Assembly: GCF_001949145.1 (NCBI RefSeq)
Contig: NW_019091355.1
Span: 4,103,374 to 4,167,373, forward strand
Source of the DNA: Acanthaster planci
Taxonomy: Eukaryota > Echinodermata > Asteroidea > Valvatida > Acanthasteridae
Length of the DNA stretch: 64,000 nt
Direction: 5' to 3'
Position numbers and translations under genes: made by a program. Shown here in pieces: positions 12,333-24,700 of the stretch (the stretch's first letter is position 1; the number at the start of each line of letters is the position of its first letter). The notes under the pieces were generated by a model that was not told where the DNA came from, searched no databases, and worked only from the letters and a program-made list of their open reading frames with translations.

Positions 12333-12692
12333 CAATAAGCCATTTGCGAGTTAAATTTGAATAAAATCTGGTACACTGAGTTCTCCAAATGCACGTGAAC
12401 TTGAATTCTCCATACTAAAACCACTGTTGCTATACCAGTGCCTCGTGAATCGGGGCAAGCTTTTGATTAGTTACATACGAGAAGCCTTGCAACAATACAC
12501 TGTTCTCAATGGATAAGAAAAAGGAACCAGTCCATTCCAGAGATGGCGGTTGCAATGCAAAAGCTCGCCCCGAATCACGAGGTATAACGACAGTGTCTTT
12601 AGTCTGGGGAACTCAAATTATTACGTTTCTATGCAATCAGATAACACAGTGTACCAGATTTTATTCAAATTTAACTCACAAGTGGCTTATTG
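12333..12692. mobile_element. Fold-back (long palindromic) element, copy 1
   Basis: Almost the whole 360 bases is one imperfect palindrome. Outer arms: CAATAAGCCATTTGCGAG against CTCACAAGTGGCTTATTG, continuing through AATAAAATCTGGTACAC on both sides. Inner arms: GCCTCGTGAATCGGGGC against GCCCCGAATCACGAGG. The centre is near 12510. A second copy lies at 34990-35302. It carries no gene. Confidence 0.8.
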
Positions 12693-13657
12693 CAGAATAC
12701 CCTCATGATCAACCTCATAGCCAGGTACAGGTCCAAGTGTCACACTCTTCTCAAGGGATTTTCACCTTGTACCCACATAACCAGTCATTCCAGGGGTCGT
12801 TTATTAGAGTGGCGGGGTATTCCGCAATTACTCCCAGCTTACAACCCATGCCGTTTTCGTGGCCAGTTAGATATCTTTTTAATTATTTTTCAACTAATTT
12901 TTTTTTATTCGACCAATTCTGATATGGTGTGCACGTACCCAGCTACATCCTGTGGCTCAAATGAAAAGTCACAAAAGTGATTTTGTTTCTCAATTACTGC
13001 TTTGAGTTTTCAGCAACTTGTCACATAATAGTATTCTGTTTCATCAGAAATGATTACATGAATTAAATCAAGCACTTTGGAGCAAATTTTTAAAAAAATG
13101 TTGCGTATGACCTGCAAATTACTTGATGTGGTCACACTTTTCCTGAAGCAGCAGACAATTTACGCAGATATAACAAATGACAATGTCTACAGACCAACTA
13201 CGCTTGGGCTAGACAGTTATCTGACTGTTCTCCCCCCCCCCCCGAGATAATAAACCGGCTTAGTTCAGGTGAACTTAACCAAACCAGTCTTTCCAACTGT
13301 AAGTGTTCAGTGAGAAGCGTGTCACCACTTCCAAACCTCTTTGACATGAGTACATGTATCAGCAGGACCCCACAACGCTGCAGAAAATTGCAAATCTTAC
13401 TGAATGAAAAATCGCACGAGAGGATCTTCCCTCCCCCCCCGCTATCTTGTGAATCGCTGTGAGATCATTCCAGCATGACAAGCCCAGCTGGAGTAACCAA
13501 GCAAATTCTGAGATTTTTATGAATGGCCCGATGTTTTGGATATCTTTTAAATCCTCCTCTGATCTGCTTGTACACTATATGCAGCATCAAAGAGGTCACT
13601 TTCTTAGCTGGACTGGCTTCACGACGTTAATCAAAATCAAGAGTTGAAAGTGCAATG

Positions 13658-13915
13658 TCATCTAAAAACAGGAGTATCCCTCACAAGGGCAAAGCCAAGG
13701 GCTTTTACCGTGCCAGTGGTAAAATGAAAATTGTCAAATGTGACCACAAAAGTCGGCACGGGGAAAATTTCACTGTGCCCGCGGGAGAAGTAACCCGACC
13801 TGTCAGAGCATTGACTTATGAGGGCGCTTTGCGTGACCTTTCTGCATTTCTTTTCATCCTTGAACACAACATTACCATCCTCATGATTAGCTGGGATATT
13901 GTGCACTCTTAACAC
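13658..13915 (-). pseudogene. Possible decayed retroelement ORF1/gag-like fragment
   Basis: An open stretch on the minus strand ends with a segment reading SRGHSEIFPVPTFVVTFDN and then VKALGFALVRDTPVF. This resembles the TF-[IV]-[VL]-TF ... K-x-G-x-x-x-V-R pattern found just before the zinc knuckles in some LINE/gag-like proteins. No zinc knuckle, endonuclease or reverse transcriptase follows. It sits in PRKG1 intron 2 on the same strand as the gene. The opposite strand is also open, so chance is a real alternative. Confidence 0.3.
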
Positions 13916-14114
13916 CAGTTAATCTTCCAACTGTATCAGTAATAGTTTCTACCATCATCGAGACCAAAAGAGGAACAAATGTACTGGAAATATTCGCCAC
14001 ATGCCACAACGTGATGAAACCTGCAACTCGCATGAGTAGTTTCCCTGTATGAGGCATGTCATTGTGCTTGGGCCGGAAATACGCTCTACGGGCCACTTTC
14101 CCATGCTTTTACTG

Positions 14115-14340
14115 GCCCGTGCTGTCTGCACTGGACTTTCCATCTCAGGAAAAGTGACTTGGTAATTTTTCCTGGGCAGAAGTTGGCCAGTGAAAATGGC
14201 AGAAGTTGGCCAGTAAAAATGAACGCATGACTCAGTAAAAGTAACCGAGCGGAAAACTTCCTTCCAGTGGTGCGCACTGGACCTGAAATAGGAAAAATAC
14301 CCATCGTCTCAGTAAGTTCAGTCCAGTGCAGACAGGGCTT
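14115..14340. mobile_element. Inverted-repeat element with CTGTCTGCACTGGAC ends
   Basis: CTGTCTGCACTGGAC at 14122-14136 is repeated inverted at 14321-14335, with weaker similarity extending inward (TTTTTCC on both arms). Inside it is a direct duplication of 23 bases (14175-14197 and 14198-14220) differing at one position. Non-coding. Confidence 0.6.
14175..14220 (+). repeat. 23-base tandem duplication
   Basis: Two adjacent units beginning GGCAGAAGTTGGCCAGT, with one difference (GAAAAT versus AAAAAT). It lies within the inverted-repeat element at 14115-14340. Confidence 0.85.
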
Positions 14341-15578
14341 ATGATTGTGTTTGTTACTTTCTGTCAATTAAAATGTATATATATATCCAATTTTTACTAA
14401 CGACATCTCACAAACTGCTATCAAATTTCAGGATTCCCTCCCGATCGCACCACCTGCTGTGCAAGTGAGTTAACCATTCGTGTTTTCACGCTCTTATCAA
14501 TCTTGTTCAAATGTTGATTTCGGTTGACAACTGGTTTACCTCCGTACGATCAGTCAAATAGAATCGGTGTCTTTTAATCATTACACATTGCAGGGGACCG
14601 TTGCTGTAAACACTGACGACTTGGCTCATTGGAAAAATACATACATGCTCTCACTTCTATTCTCATCCCTTTTTCCCCCAAGAAGACGTTAATTAAACTC
14701 TATTCATAATTTCAGTGACATTACAAGCACATGCGTGGCAAACACCACCCTGTTAGACTGGTTTCCAGTCCCTCCAGCGTCCTTAGAAATTCAAACGTAC
14801 AGATTAGTAGCAGACTATGAATCCGGGAGTGATTTCTCATGAATTGCTGATGCACATGGTAAATGAGCAGACAACTTATTGGTAATATTAATCTAGTGGC
14901 CATGAAACAAGATGAAAAACATTTTTACACAAAGGTGACTGGTTTGGAACTTATCTCATAAATCTCAAAGGTCATTCCGGATGCTAAAATGTTGACAAAA
15001 ACGCAACTAACACACAATGAGTAAATGCATGTACTGGTACAGGTATGCATACAAGTACATTCAATTTTAAATCTGTAGAGGGGCTGCTCGTTTGACGTCA
15101 CAGTCGTGTTTTTCCGACAAGCAGCTGCTCAAACGATAGTTGGCAGTCGGCACAAACATAAAAGAATAATTCGTTCAATTATAAAAATCCCACGCAGCTA
15201 TCAGATAATAACACACGGTATACTAAATGAAAATACAGCCCTATGTAAATTAATGGGGCAAATTTCCATTTTAAACGAAATGAGGTAAAATTGGAAACCA
15301 ACCAAAAGGGAATATTTCTGCAAACTTTGGCTGCCCATACGAGCTGTAGGCAAAATGAGAGTGATCTATACAGATATGTTTACAATGCACCCACACGAGG
15401 GCCAATCAGATCAAAACATTACAAGAGGACTAACCGACACATTTTAGGGGATAAGGGGGGCCTTCACGTACTCCTCCCCCCCTCCCCCTTGATCAATATG
15501 AATCCAAATGCCACTATACACAGGAACTTTCAGACATGGCTACGGCTAGTTCTTTGGACACTGGTTCTACATGGCCAG

Positions 15579-15728
15579 AATAGACCCCTTGCGTTAAGGT
15601 GGAGTCAGGGGCCACATTCCTTGTTATTTTAATTTAATTACAATGAATGCACAAAAGATTTACTGGAGCCTGTCCTAGAGGAAGACAGAAATGCCCTCTA
15701 ACGTAACGACAGGTGCAAGGGGTCTATT
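15579..15728. mobile_element. Short inverted-repeat element with AATAGACCCCTTGC ends
   Basis: A 14-base perfect inverted pair (15579-15592 and 15715-15728) bounds 150 bases. Inner arms share ACGTTA-like sequence weakly. Non-coding, MITE-like; no clear target duplication. Confidence 0.6.
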
Positions 15729-17199
15729 GCAATTATCAATGTAAATACTGCTTTATTTATCACAGTGGAGCCACTCCAAACAGTTTATCACCCCAAATAC
15801 CAGCAGATTTCTCCGGAAGGCTGACTTATGTTCGTTACGGAGGGTGGTTATAGTACACAGGCCAAGAATATAGCCTGAATAAACATCGCCCCAATGGCAG
15901 GGTGCTTGCTTGCACAAAATCAATCATTTCAGGTTTGAACAGCCTTCTCCAGTTACCTGATTACTGTTTGACTGTTGAGCATGCATACCAAATCCCTTGA
16001 AAATTCAATTCGGTCAATGGGGCAGAAATCTGCACTGACGATGAACATTCAAGGGATCTATTTCTGATCCTCCACTGAAATTCACAGACAACTTGCTGAA
16101 AACATGTTGGCCTATGTAAATGTTCCAAGTGGTCTGTATTATGATGAACAATAAAAGTTCTACCGTGACAGACAAAATGCACAAAGGTATCCGTACTGAT
16201 ACATGGCAGACGTACATGTATCATATGTCCTTTGTTCAACTCAGGTGCCGTGCCAAGGATTCTTCCACTGAACTCTTGCAAGATCTCGAGAATCTCACCA
16301 GGCACCATCTCAGTTGAATGAATTAAAGGGCATGGGATGCATACATGTACACCATCTGCAACCCGCTACATTCATAGATGTACATATTGTAGTACCCTTT
16401 AGAGTCTTGTCCATGTTTTACTTGCTTAAAACGGTTCCTTCCTATTTTGTTGAAAGGTGTTAAAACTAAACAGTGTACCGTTTCGTTTTAACGCTTTCCA
16501 AAATGACGGACCAAGAGAAAATCTAAAGTGTGTAAGCACATACTGATGTTCTAATTTGATTTCAAATCTGTGTCATGCCTACAATCATGCAATCGGTGTC
16601 GAAGCACTATAGAAAAATGCCTAGTTGGTCTGCAGTACACGGTATACACATTCACAAACAATGTGCGAAATGCAATGAACAAAATGCGCTGTACACAGCT
16701 GTGCTACATGTGCACACGCACGTGCAAGTCGGCAAGGACGAAGAATGTGATCTGCGGATGCACACGATTGGATTACCAGGAGCAGTTCCTGGAAGTGGTG
16801 ATTGATTGAGAAGGCATCTCTGGAGTCTCAAGTGAACTGAGAAAACCAGTTGCATTCCTTCAAGTGAGTAATGTACAATTCTGAGATCTTCAGTTCAGTC
16901 TCGAGTATTCCCGTGTGTTAAATTTTTTCCTCCACTTTTCTGCAAAACTGACTTCAGAGTGAGTGTCTCCTAGTGTATACACACATTATAATACTTGTAA
17001 TGATCAGCGCTTATACAGTATGTCATCACTGGTGTCAAAGTGTGTCATAAGTATTACCCCTGCTCATCGGGCCACAAAATCTGGAAGTTTTTGCAGCAGC
17101 GCAACATCAATGTTCCATGAGTCAATTCAATATTCCAACAGAAAATACCCCAAACGAAGCATGTCTGAGGTCATTCAGGGACACTAGCACAGCCATATA

Positions 17200-17438
17200 T
17201 CAAGTCACACATGTGCTTTGTTCTGGAATGACTTTGCCTTTCTGAAATACTGCACTGATTCATCTGATTCCGGTTCTCTCAGGTGCCCATTCATATTAGT
17301 GGGTAGACTGAGGCTATGTCTTGCCCAAGGAACGCAAGCGCTCTGAGACAGTGGGGCCAGCACAGTGAAACCCGTGGGATTCGAACCCGCGCATGCCCTC
17401 CGCACGTGAGAACAACACCAAAACTACTAGACCCCAGC
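17200..17438 (-). mobile_element. tRNA-derived SINE
   Basis: Read on the minus strand it begins GCTGGGGTCTAGTAG (tRNA-like A box region), then a B box GGTTCGAATCC near 17377-17367, followed by a body with TTGGGCAAGACA and ATGGGCACCTGAG blocks. These are typical of SINE bodies in marine invertebrates. The tail from about 17258 to 17205 is shared with 8120-8195. It is probably polymerase III derived. It is not a functional tRNA gene: the acceptor arm is not paired and the 3' end runs into SINE sequence. Confidence 0.75.
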
Positions 17439-18147
17439 ACTTATTCTTAATGCTCTCGTTCATGAGCCAAAGATTAATTGCCGGTAATGTTCGAGCCCCG
17501 AGGCAGGACCAGTAGCACGCAACACTCCACGATCCTTGCTGACTCGGGCATCAGGCGCTGATGGAAGGCCGGTCATCCGGCACTCTTTGAAAGAGCCGAC
17601 CAGCGGACACAACGCTAGCTGTGGCCCATTCCACACGGAAGGGGGGAAAAAGGCACCGAACTGCTCATCCAAGAAATTAATCAGCCGGATCTAATAACTT
17701 CTTTGCTCTCAATCTGGAAGCAGAGCAGCATATTATAATGTGTCCCTCTTCGGGGGAAATTAAGCTTTTTACGACTATGCAGTGGTGATGACTTTTTTTT
17801 TTGTCTTTCACTTGTTCAGAGAGGAAATGGGTAATGTGGACTGACAGGCCATGAATGAAAATTGAGGCACGTACATGTAATAATTCAAGTCCACAACAGT
17901 GTCAGCGAAGAACATGATGTTCTTGAGTGAGTGAATGTTGCATCCAACTTGTCTCTGCGATGAGATGGAGTATTCAGCACACGATCTGAGAAACATCGCA
18001 ATTACAGCTTCTTGGCCGACTCAAGTGGTCAGCATTTCCAGGTCTTGCAATCAGTTTGAACAAGATGGAACCATTTCTTACCAGAATGATTAACTCTAAG
18101 TAAGGTTCCAACATGAAGCAGCAACTTTGTAAATCTGTCAACAACGA

Positions 18148-18185
18148 GGAACTGTAGATTCGTTCTTGCACGAATCTACAGTTCC
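18148..18185. repeat. Perfect 16-base hairpin (CTGTAGATTCGT family), copy 1
   Basis: GGAACTGTAGATTCGT, a six-base loop, then its exact reverse complement. The same core recurs at 18477-18536. Confidence 0.85.
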
Positions 18186-18476
18186 GAGTCTATTCTCTGA
18201 CTTAAACTATTTCCCGTTGTTACACTCTTGTTCCATTCACTCATGCACAGGTTTTGGCTACGTGAACCATCGACATACACAATAAGGCAGGAATGTGGCC
18301 ATTCCTGATATCCCTTAAATTTGCCCACTGTGGCTGTTATGAGGATGAAAAGAATCAGGCTCACAGTGCTACAGCAAGGTTAAATTTTCCCCCACCCCTT
18401 CAGTCAGCACTACTTCGGCCGAAATGAGGGGGCCAAGGAAACGAGGGTAAGTCCCTTGACGTTACAAATCTACAAT

Positions 18477-18536
18477 AACTGTAGATTCGTACCTTACGAA
18501 TCTACAGTTTGCTGTAGATTCGTAAAAATTAATCTA
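18477..18536. repeat. Hairpin (CTGTAGATTCGT family), copy 2 plus a half-copy
   Basis: AACTGTAGATTCGTA, a three-base loop, then its exact reverse complement (18477-18509). It is followed by a third CTGTAGATTCGTA (18512 onward) facing a partial AATCTAC. Together with copy 1 this may mark the two ends of one element of about 390 bases. Confidence 0.75.
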
Positions 18537-19276
18537 CACTTTGAACAAAGGAGTGACGTCACAAAAATAGTTGAATGCAGAAGAACCAGAAATTATTCAT
18601 GGTAATGTCTGCCAAACTAACAATCCACCAGGCATTACCAGCATAATTCTCCCACATGTACAATGTACGTGTATATCACATGAAAAAAATGAAAAAAAAA
18701 ACCCAGACACAATAGTAATACATAACTGCACATCATGCCCTTTACGATCATATACAGACTTGAAGTTTGGCCGTATTACACTGCAATGCACTTCCTGCTT
18801 GCAGCCCTCCAATAGTGACATTGAAAGACAGATGACAGCCACTTGAATGCCTGTGTGGCTATGGGCCTAACACCACATACAACCATCACGTTTGCATTAC
18901 AAGCCCGGTATGGACATTCCTTTCCTCGTGTACGGCAATGAAGTCTCGTGATATTACTCATGAATTTTTCTTAAATAGTGGCAAATATTTTAAGCTGTTT
19001 ATCTGATGTTGGTTTCACTAACTGCACCTCTTCCTTTTGCCGTGGAGGACCCCAGGCCAAAAATGCTTCTAAGCCTGTTCTTCAGAGAGGGAAAAACCTT
19101 GCATGGGCCTAGCTTTAATGGATTGCGTGGACCTGTTTTATTCTTGGGTTCACATAAAGATGACAAGGCCGGCACACATACACATACAGTGTGTGTACTT
19201 GTGACTGTAGATGTGGACATTGTGGGGACTACTCACGTCTTGAAGGATAGTAACCATGGAAAAAAATGGGGATAAA

Positions 19277-19674
19277 TGTGACCCGTCACGACAAAATGAA
19301 TGTAAAGTCGTATTTCGCTCTTTCCTATTTTGAAGGTTCGAAATCATATTGAAGTGGAGGTTAATTTGGGAATTTTGTAACATTTGGAAAGACTAACCCG
19401 TCTCCTATTTAATTCCAATTATTTTGCGGGATCAAAGAGTGAAAAATGTCCTTTTCACAGCAGTATGCATGCCTGGTCTGAAATGTTAAAACAATGTCGG
19501 GAACAAAGACGCAAAGCTGCCAGAATAATGTCACATTGTCACCTTGTACTTCTACCCTAAGTGTTCCATGTACATGCCATTTGGGAGCTCTTTTTCTGCA
19601 CTGAACTCAAAAATAACAATATCTCAATTTTTGAAAATTCCAACTTTCAGCTCATTTTGTGGTGACAGGTCACA
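19277..19674. mobile_element. Inverted-repeat element with TGTGACC ends
   Basis: Left end TGTGACCCGTCACGACAAAA and the reverse complement of the right end TGTGACCTGTCACCACAAAA differ at two of 20 positions; TGA follows both. Length 398 bases, non-coding. MITE-like; superfamily not assigned. Confidence 0.75.
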
Positions 19675-21550
19675 AATGTTTGTTCCCAAAAGAAAAGTGG
19701 TTCCGACTTTCCCGACAAAAGGAATTGTCCCCTCAATGCTGGGCTGGCTGGGGCATACAGACAACGGTCTTCTGCAAACTTTTACACTGAGAGGACCTCC
19801 ATGACTAATTGACAAAAAAAGTTGCATTGGGCTGCAGTGTGTAGAGGTCCACAAAAAATGCATACGGTCACAATTAACAGGTTTCCTCACATGAACGTTG
19901 CAGAGAGACCAGGGGTGAGATTGACCAATGATAAAACTAGCTGGGAAACAGCTGAAAAAAAGGCATAAAGAAGCTGAACTGTGAAAATCTCCTATACTTT
20001 TGTACACAGCCAGTGAGAAAAAAAAGCTGAAATCCAAAACAAGAAAAAGCTGAAATCAGCTTAAAAGCTGAGAAATCTCATCCCTGAGAGACATTGTGCA
20101 TGTATGTACATGTACACACAGTGTATGTACAATATACATGTTGAGAATAAAAATGGGAATACAACCCAGGGTTGGTCATAATAATTTAACTTGTGTTTGG
20201 GAAACTCCAGTAATGTCGGCTTGCATGTTTAACGAGCCTTGAACTTTTTGGACATTACACTGTTTTCAGTGGGGCTTGACTTGGTGCACTGCACCCATAG
20301 GGTTCCGTCCTCTGCAGGAAAAGATTGGTCTATTTACAGGAATACATGCCGGAACATGGGATTGTGGTGTGGAATTAACATTATTTCACTTCTGATTCAA
20401 TACGTCCCCGTCTCAATTCTTACAGAAAATACTTGAAAACGTACAGCTTGTCAACACTGCCGACTTCATTTCCCTACAGATCTTGCAAGTACTGCAAACC
20501 AATTTCCAACTTTTGCGGTGGCCCGTAACTTGTCTCGGCGTGCGCAAACAGATAACAATTGTGAGTGCGCACCGGGGAGAGAATGGAGCCTGCTCTCCAG
20601 AGCCGTTGACATTTGAGAGAGGAGCCAAAATTGTTGCAAATTTAATAAGGAAGGGGACACACAAGAATGGATTTCTGAGGCGTACCCGGAGGACCTAAGA
20701 AACTCAAAAAAAACGAAGCCTCTAAAAGATAGGAAAAAATATCGAAACGTCCAATCCTGACTTCTCTGAACACTGAAGGTAGTTGCCTACAGTTACATGT
20801 ACACATATGTGTAACTGCGTATATGCTTGTTATTTTTCTCATTTAGATTTGGATGCAAATGGAAACATGTCTCACTGTCTGGGTGACGACGGCTGTCACA
20901 CGGGCTTCTACAGGCATCTGATTGAAATTTGTGTCTCGCTTGATCCAGTCACAAAGCAGGGTACACGTGCATTGAGCACAGTACTGCCGGTAGTTTGGCC
21001 GGGCTGGCCGGAATTTTTTGTGGACGTTCAGAAACTCAATCAAATGAGCGGTGCTGGAAGTATGAGCACATACCGACTGGTATGATTTAGACGACAGGTC
21101 TTGGCTTAACTTTCCATCCTTTCAATCCACTTCTAAACACAAAATGTGAACAGATAAGTACAGACCCCTCTCAGGTTGTATTAGTGGTCAACGTTTGCAG
21201 GAGCATCACCCTTGGTTGGTTTGAGAATTTACCGAAAAATGGACATTTGCCCAACTGCTTTCAAAAACGTCATTTTTTATTCAATATTTAGTAGTCATGT
21301 TCATTATTGGGTTTGTTGGATAGCTGAGTCAGATTTTTTTTCACTGAGTGCTCAGAGAATTATTTTTTTTCTTGCGTGCTAACGGCCAGCCATAGTTTTA
21401 ATAGCCACCGGTGGTAAACTATGACGGTGGCAAACACTGCCCTCACAGCCAGTCAATTTTACGCAGAATAGTGTCTGGAGGGTTTTTTTATTGAGAGGAA
21501 AACATTCACTAAGAGTTCAGGAGAGACAGACCGTGACAGCGTAAGCTCAC

Positions 21551-21717
21551 CTTCCAAGACGTAAACGAGCGAGCCCACGTCTCCCTCCTTGATGATGCAG
21601 CTGTCTCTGCTATATTCCACCGGGTACATGCAATCCACAATCTCCTGGATCTGCGAAAGTTCCAGATTCTTCATGAAGTCGTTGTCCAGGATGGCCGCCT
21701 TGATGCAGTCTCTCGCT
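21551..21717 (-). CDS. PRKG1: PRKG1 exon 2: first half of cyclic-nucleotide-binding domain A
   Basis: Encodes residues 95-150 and the first base of 151. Its single leading base completes the Q codon left by exon 1, so the phase fits. The peptide contains [19 protein letters not shown] and [16 protein letters not shown], which match the N-terminal helices and first beta strands of the PKG-I cGMP site A almost residue for residue. The acceptor reads TTTTGCTCTGCAG and the donor is GTGAGC at 21550. The residues just after the exon 1 junction (ARDCIKAA) differ from the vertebrate SKDLIKEA, which is expected in this linker. Assignment is secure; boundaries follow from phase and splice consensus. 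Confidence 0.96.
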
Positions 21718-24700
21718 CTGCAGAGCAAAAGGGAGAAAGGAAATGACGGGCAAATTTATTCCAAGGATCCCAAAAATATTGGTGAGCGGATCAATTGTGG
21801 CCTGACGCATGGGCCATTATCCCCACACGCTTGTTACCGTTGCTCACTGCACCATCTATAAAAGTACACTTCAAAACCACGGCATGCACACATCTGTTAC
21901 ACATTCAATTGCACTTTCCATTACTAAGAGTGCTATGTTGCTGCACATGCAACCTACTGTACATTGTAGATGTACACCCAGACCAGACAGAAATAAGTTT
22001 CACATACGATTCCGAACATTTCCTTTTTCTTGTCAAAGTTACCACTTGTTAAAGAACTGAAGTACCCTCCCAGTTTCAGCTTACAAAGTCTGCTTTTACT
22101 TCAGTTCTGTCTCTTGTGTGATAAAAGGGTATGTTTGGATTGGTAACAGTATGACCACACAAGAATTCCCGTGTCTTAAGCTTCACTAGAACGAGGACAT
22201 TTAGACTGCACGCTCATTGAAAACAGAGAGTAATATACACAGACTGTGGATAAGCAAAAAACAAATTGAAATGTCCACGTACACTTAAATGTACACGTAT
22301 GCCATGCTTGGAATGCCAAGGTACATGTAGGCTCTACAAGTACATGTAATGATTCTCAGTTGAAATGTGGGAAGCCAGCGAGGCTTGGGCTAGCAAAGTT
22401 GGTGTCAGTATATTATACAAATATTGACCACTTTGGGGGCGGTGTGGTAAAACTGGACTCCCAAGGTGCTCCACCGAGAATCCTGTTTTCTCAAGGCGAA
22501 GCTGAGGGACAATGGAATGCTTCATTATTCAGAGGGAGGCTGGTTTTACTACACCAGGAGAAAGAGCGGTCCATATTTGTTTGATAACACTTATGCCGCA
22601 GATTCTGCTTGATTTAAGGGATAACTGATTAATTTCATCTAACTGCATGTAAACATAAAATTAATAAAAATATACTTTAATATTAAGAATTTTTTTGAAA
22701 ATTTACCAGCACCTTTCTATCTATTCTCAAAATGTTTGAAGCCAGCTTTGTAACCCTATGACGCTTTGGAAAGCAAATGACTTCCAATGCAGTGCTGGTG
22801 GTTGCTTCTTTGGTTGCTGCAATGCTGTGGGCACAGAACTTTGACTGCTATGGGTACAGTTCTTTTGGCCCTGTACATGATAGCTAAATATGTGTAGCTA
22901 ATCCAATGTGACTGGTTCTCATCCAATCTAGATACAGTGTCTGTGGGCTAGGTGTTATAAACATGTATAGCTTGTATACAGCACTGCGGTTCATTGACAG
23001 ATGTGCTAAAAGAAGTGCAGTGAAACTACAAGCACATGCATACAGCTGAAACCACTCCAAATGTCCCTTCAATCACTGAACGCCATTCTCGACGAGAGGG
23101 TTTTATTGGCTGAGAGACAGATAAATTCAGTGGAACCAGAGAGCTTAACTGGGATGCCACAACTTGTTGAGCACTGCAGCGATGTTTCCTTTGCTGCTGC
23201 GGGCCAAGTCAGTGCAGACCCAAAATACAGTGGTTACAGAGCGAGTTTATGTGCATGTTGAAAACACTGGTGTGAAGTTAGCTCTGCACCAGAGTTCATC
23301 GTCACAAGAAACTCCAGGTAGCTTGGTGGACCGGGAGGTTTCTGACGTTCATCAGGAGGCCAGGCAATGTTCAGACTCATGCACGTCGACAAACCCAACC
23401 GAGTCATTACACTGTGGAGACGGCACTGCCCTGCTTATTACAAGTCCATATTCTCATCACTAAGAATGAGAAGCCCCCCTGCGGTCATTTCCACAATCTA
23501 CATGTAAATTCATAGCTCGGAGAGGGTTGTCACTTTTTCTTTTGAATACATGTACATGTATGTAGGTTAAGTCCCTCAGATAGAACAGATCTATGTCAGA
23601 TGCAGACGTAAGTGGCATTGTCACAAACATGGCCCCCTCAGGAAGCAGTGAGCAGTATTCTGATTTCTGCATTTTAGAGACATCCGGAGAAAGGACCTTT
23701 GGCCAACTGACATTTCAGGGCCAATGCTAACCAGTGGAGGATTTGCTCCAAAAAAGGGAGTGGGCTAGTTATTTTACAATGAATATCCAGACAAGTGATT
23801 GTTGGACAAAAGACTTGTTTTAAATGCTCCATCAAGTAAATGACCTTGTACATGCATTGTTCACACCGTAATGAACGACCTGAGCTCTTCTGCAACACAA
23901 AGTGATGGTGAAAAAGGAAAACCGGTCTTTCTGATTTTGTTTTGTATTCACACAAAAGCCTGTGGAATGAGAATGACTAGAAACTGCAACCCCCCACGTC
24001 CGTCCTATTGCAGAATGCAAAAGGTGTACATCTACACGTATATATTGCATTTAAATGCCTCCATTTGCCTTTGGCCTACAAAACACACCCCTCATAAGCC
24101 TATGTGGTTGATACTACCCATGCCCGATAAAACCTTTCAGGATGGCCATAAACCGAGTTTGATGCCTCCACACAGTAACATGCAGCCACTGAAAAAAACA
24201 GGTGTATCTGCCCTAAAAAAGGTGTTGCCATGCCTGAAAGGGGGGACGGGATGGGTATGCCACTGTGCTCCATTTTCTCCCCAAACTCAAAAAGTCCCTC
24301 CCTGTTTGCCCATAGTGCGTGGCACTCCTCTCCTTTCAGGCGTGCATTCCACCAGTGCTGCCTAAAAGACTCCAGAAAAGTTTTTTTTTTATCCAAGTTC
24401 ACACCCGGCACAATATTGACAAGTCTGGTTCACATCAAGTTTCAAATAAGATGCCTACCTATTTTCAGATGTGGTGCCATGAATCCATATACAATGTATT
24501 GTGTAAACACATCTGCCTGTTCAAGGAGTGACATGCCTGCATGCATGAATTGGCCCCAAAATCTAATATTTTGTGCAATAGTGCTATGTACATATGCATA
24601 AAAAATGTTAGAAAATCGTCATTCCAACATGTAGAACGACATCTGATTAAATAAGTTCACATGATGATTCCCTACAAAATTTTTAAATGAGTAAATTTGC

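Larger units (their letters stand above)
9620..21550 (-). other. PRKG1 intron 2
   Basis: 11.9 kb intron. It carries the larger fold-back element (12333-12692), a possible retroelement gag-like fragment (13658-13915), inverted-repeat elements at 14115-14340, 15579-15728 and 19277-19674, a tRNA-derived SINE (about 17200-17438), and paired short hairpins at 18148-18185 and 18477-18536. Perfect TGACGTCA sites lie at 15093 and 18554. Much of this intron is decayed mobile DNA. Confidence 0.8.

Noticed and set aside
17369-17438. A tRNA gene
   Set aside because: The B box is good, but the acceptor stem does not pair and the sequence continues into a SINE body, so it is tRNA-derived rather than a tRNA gene.
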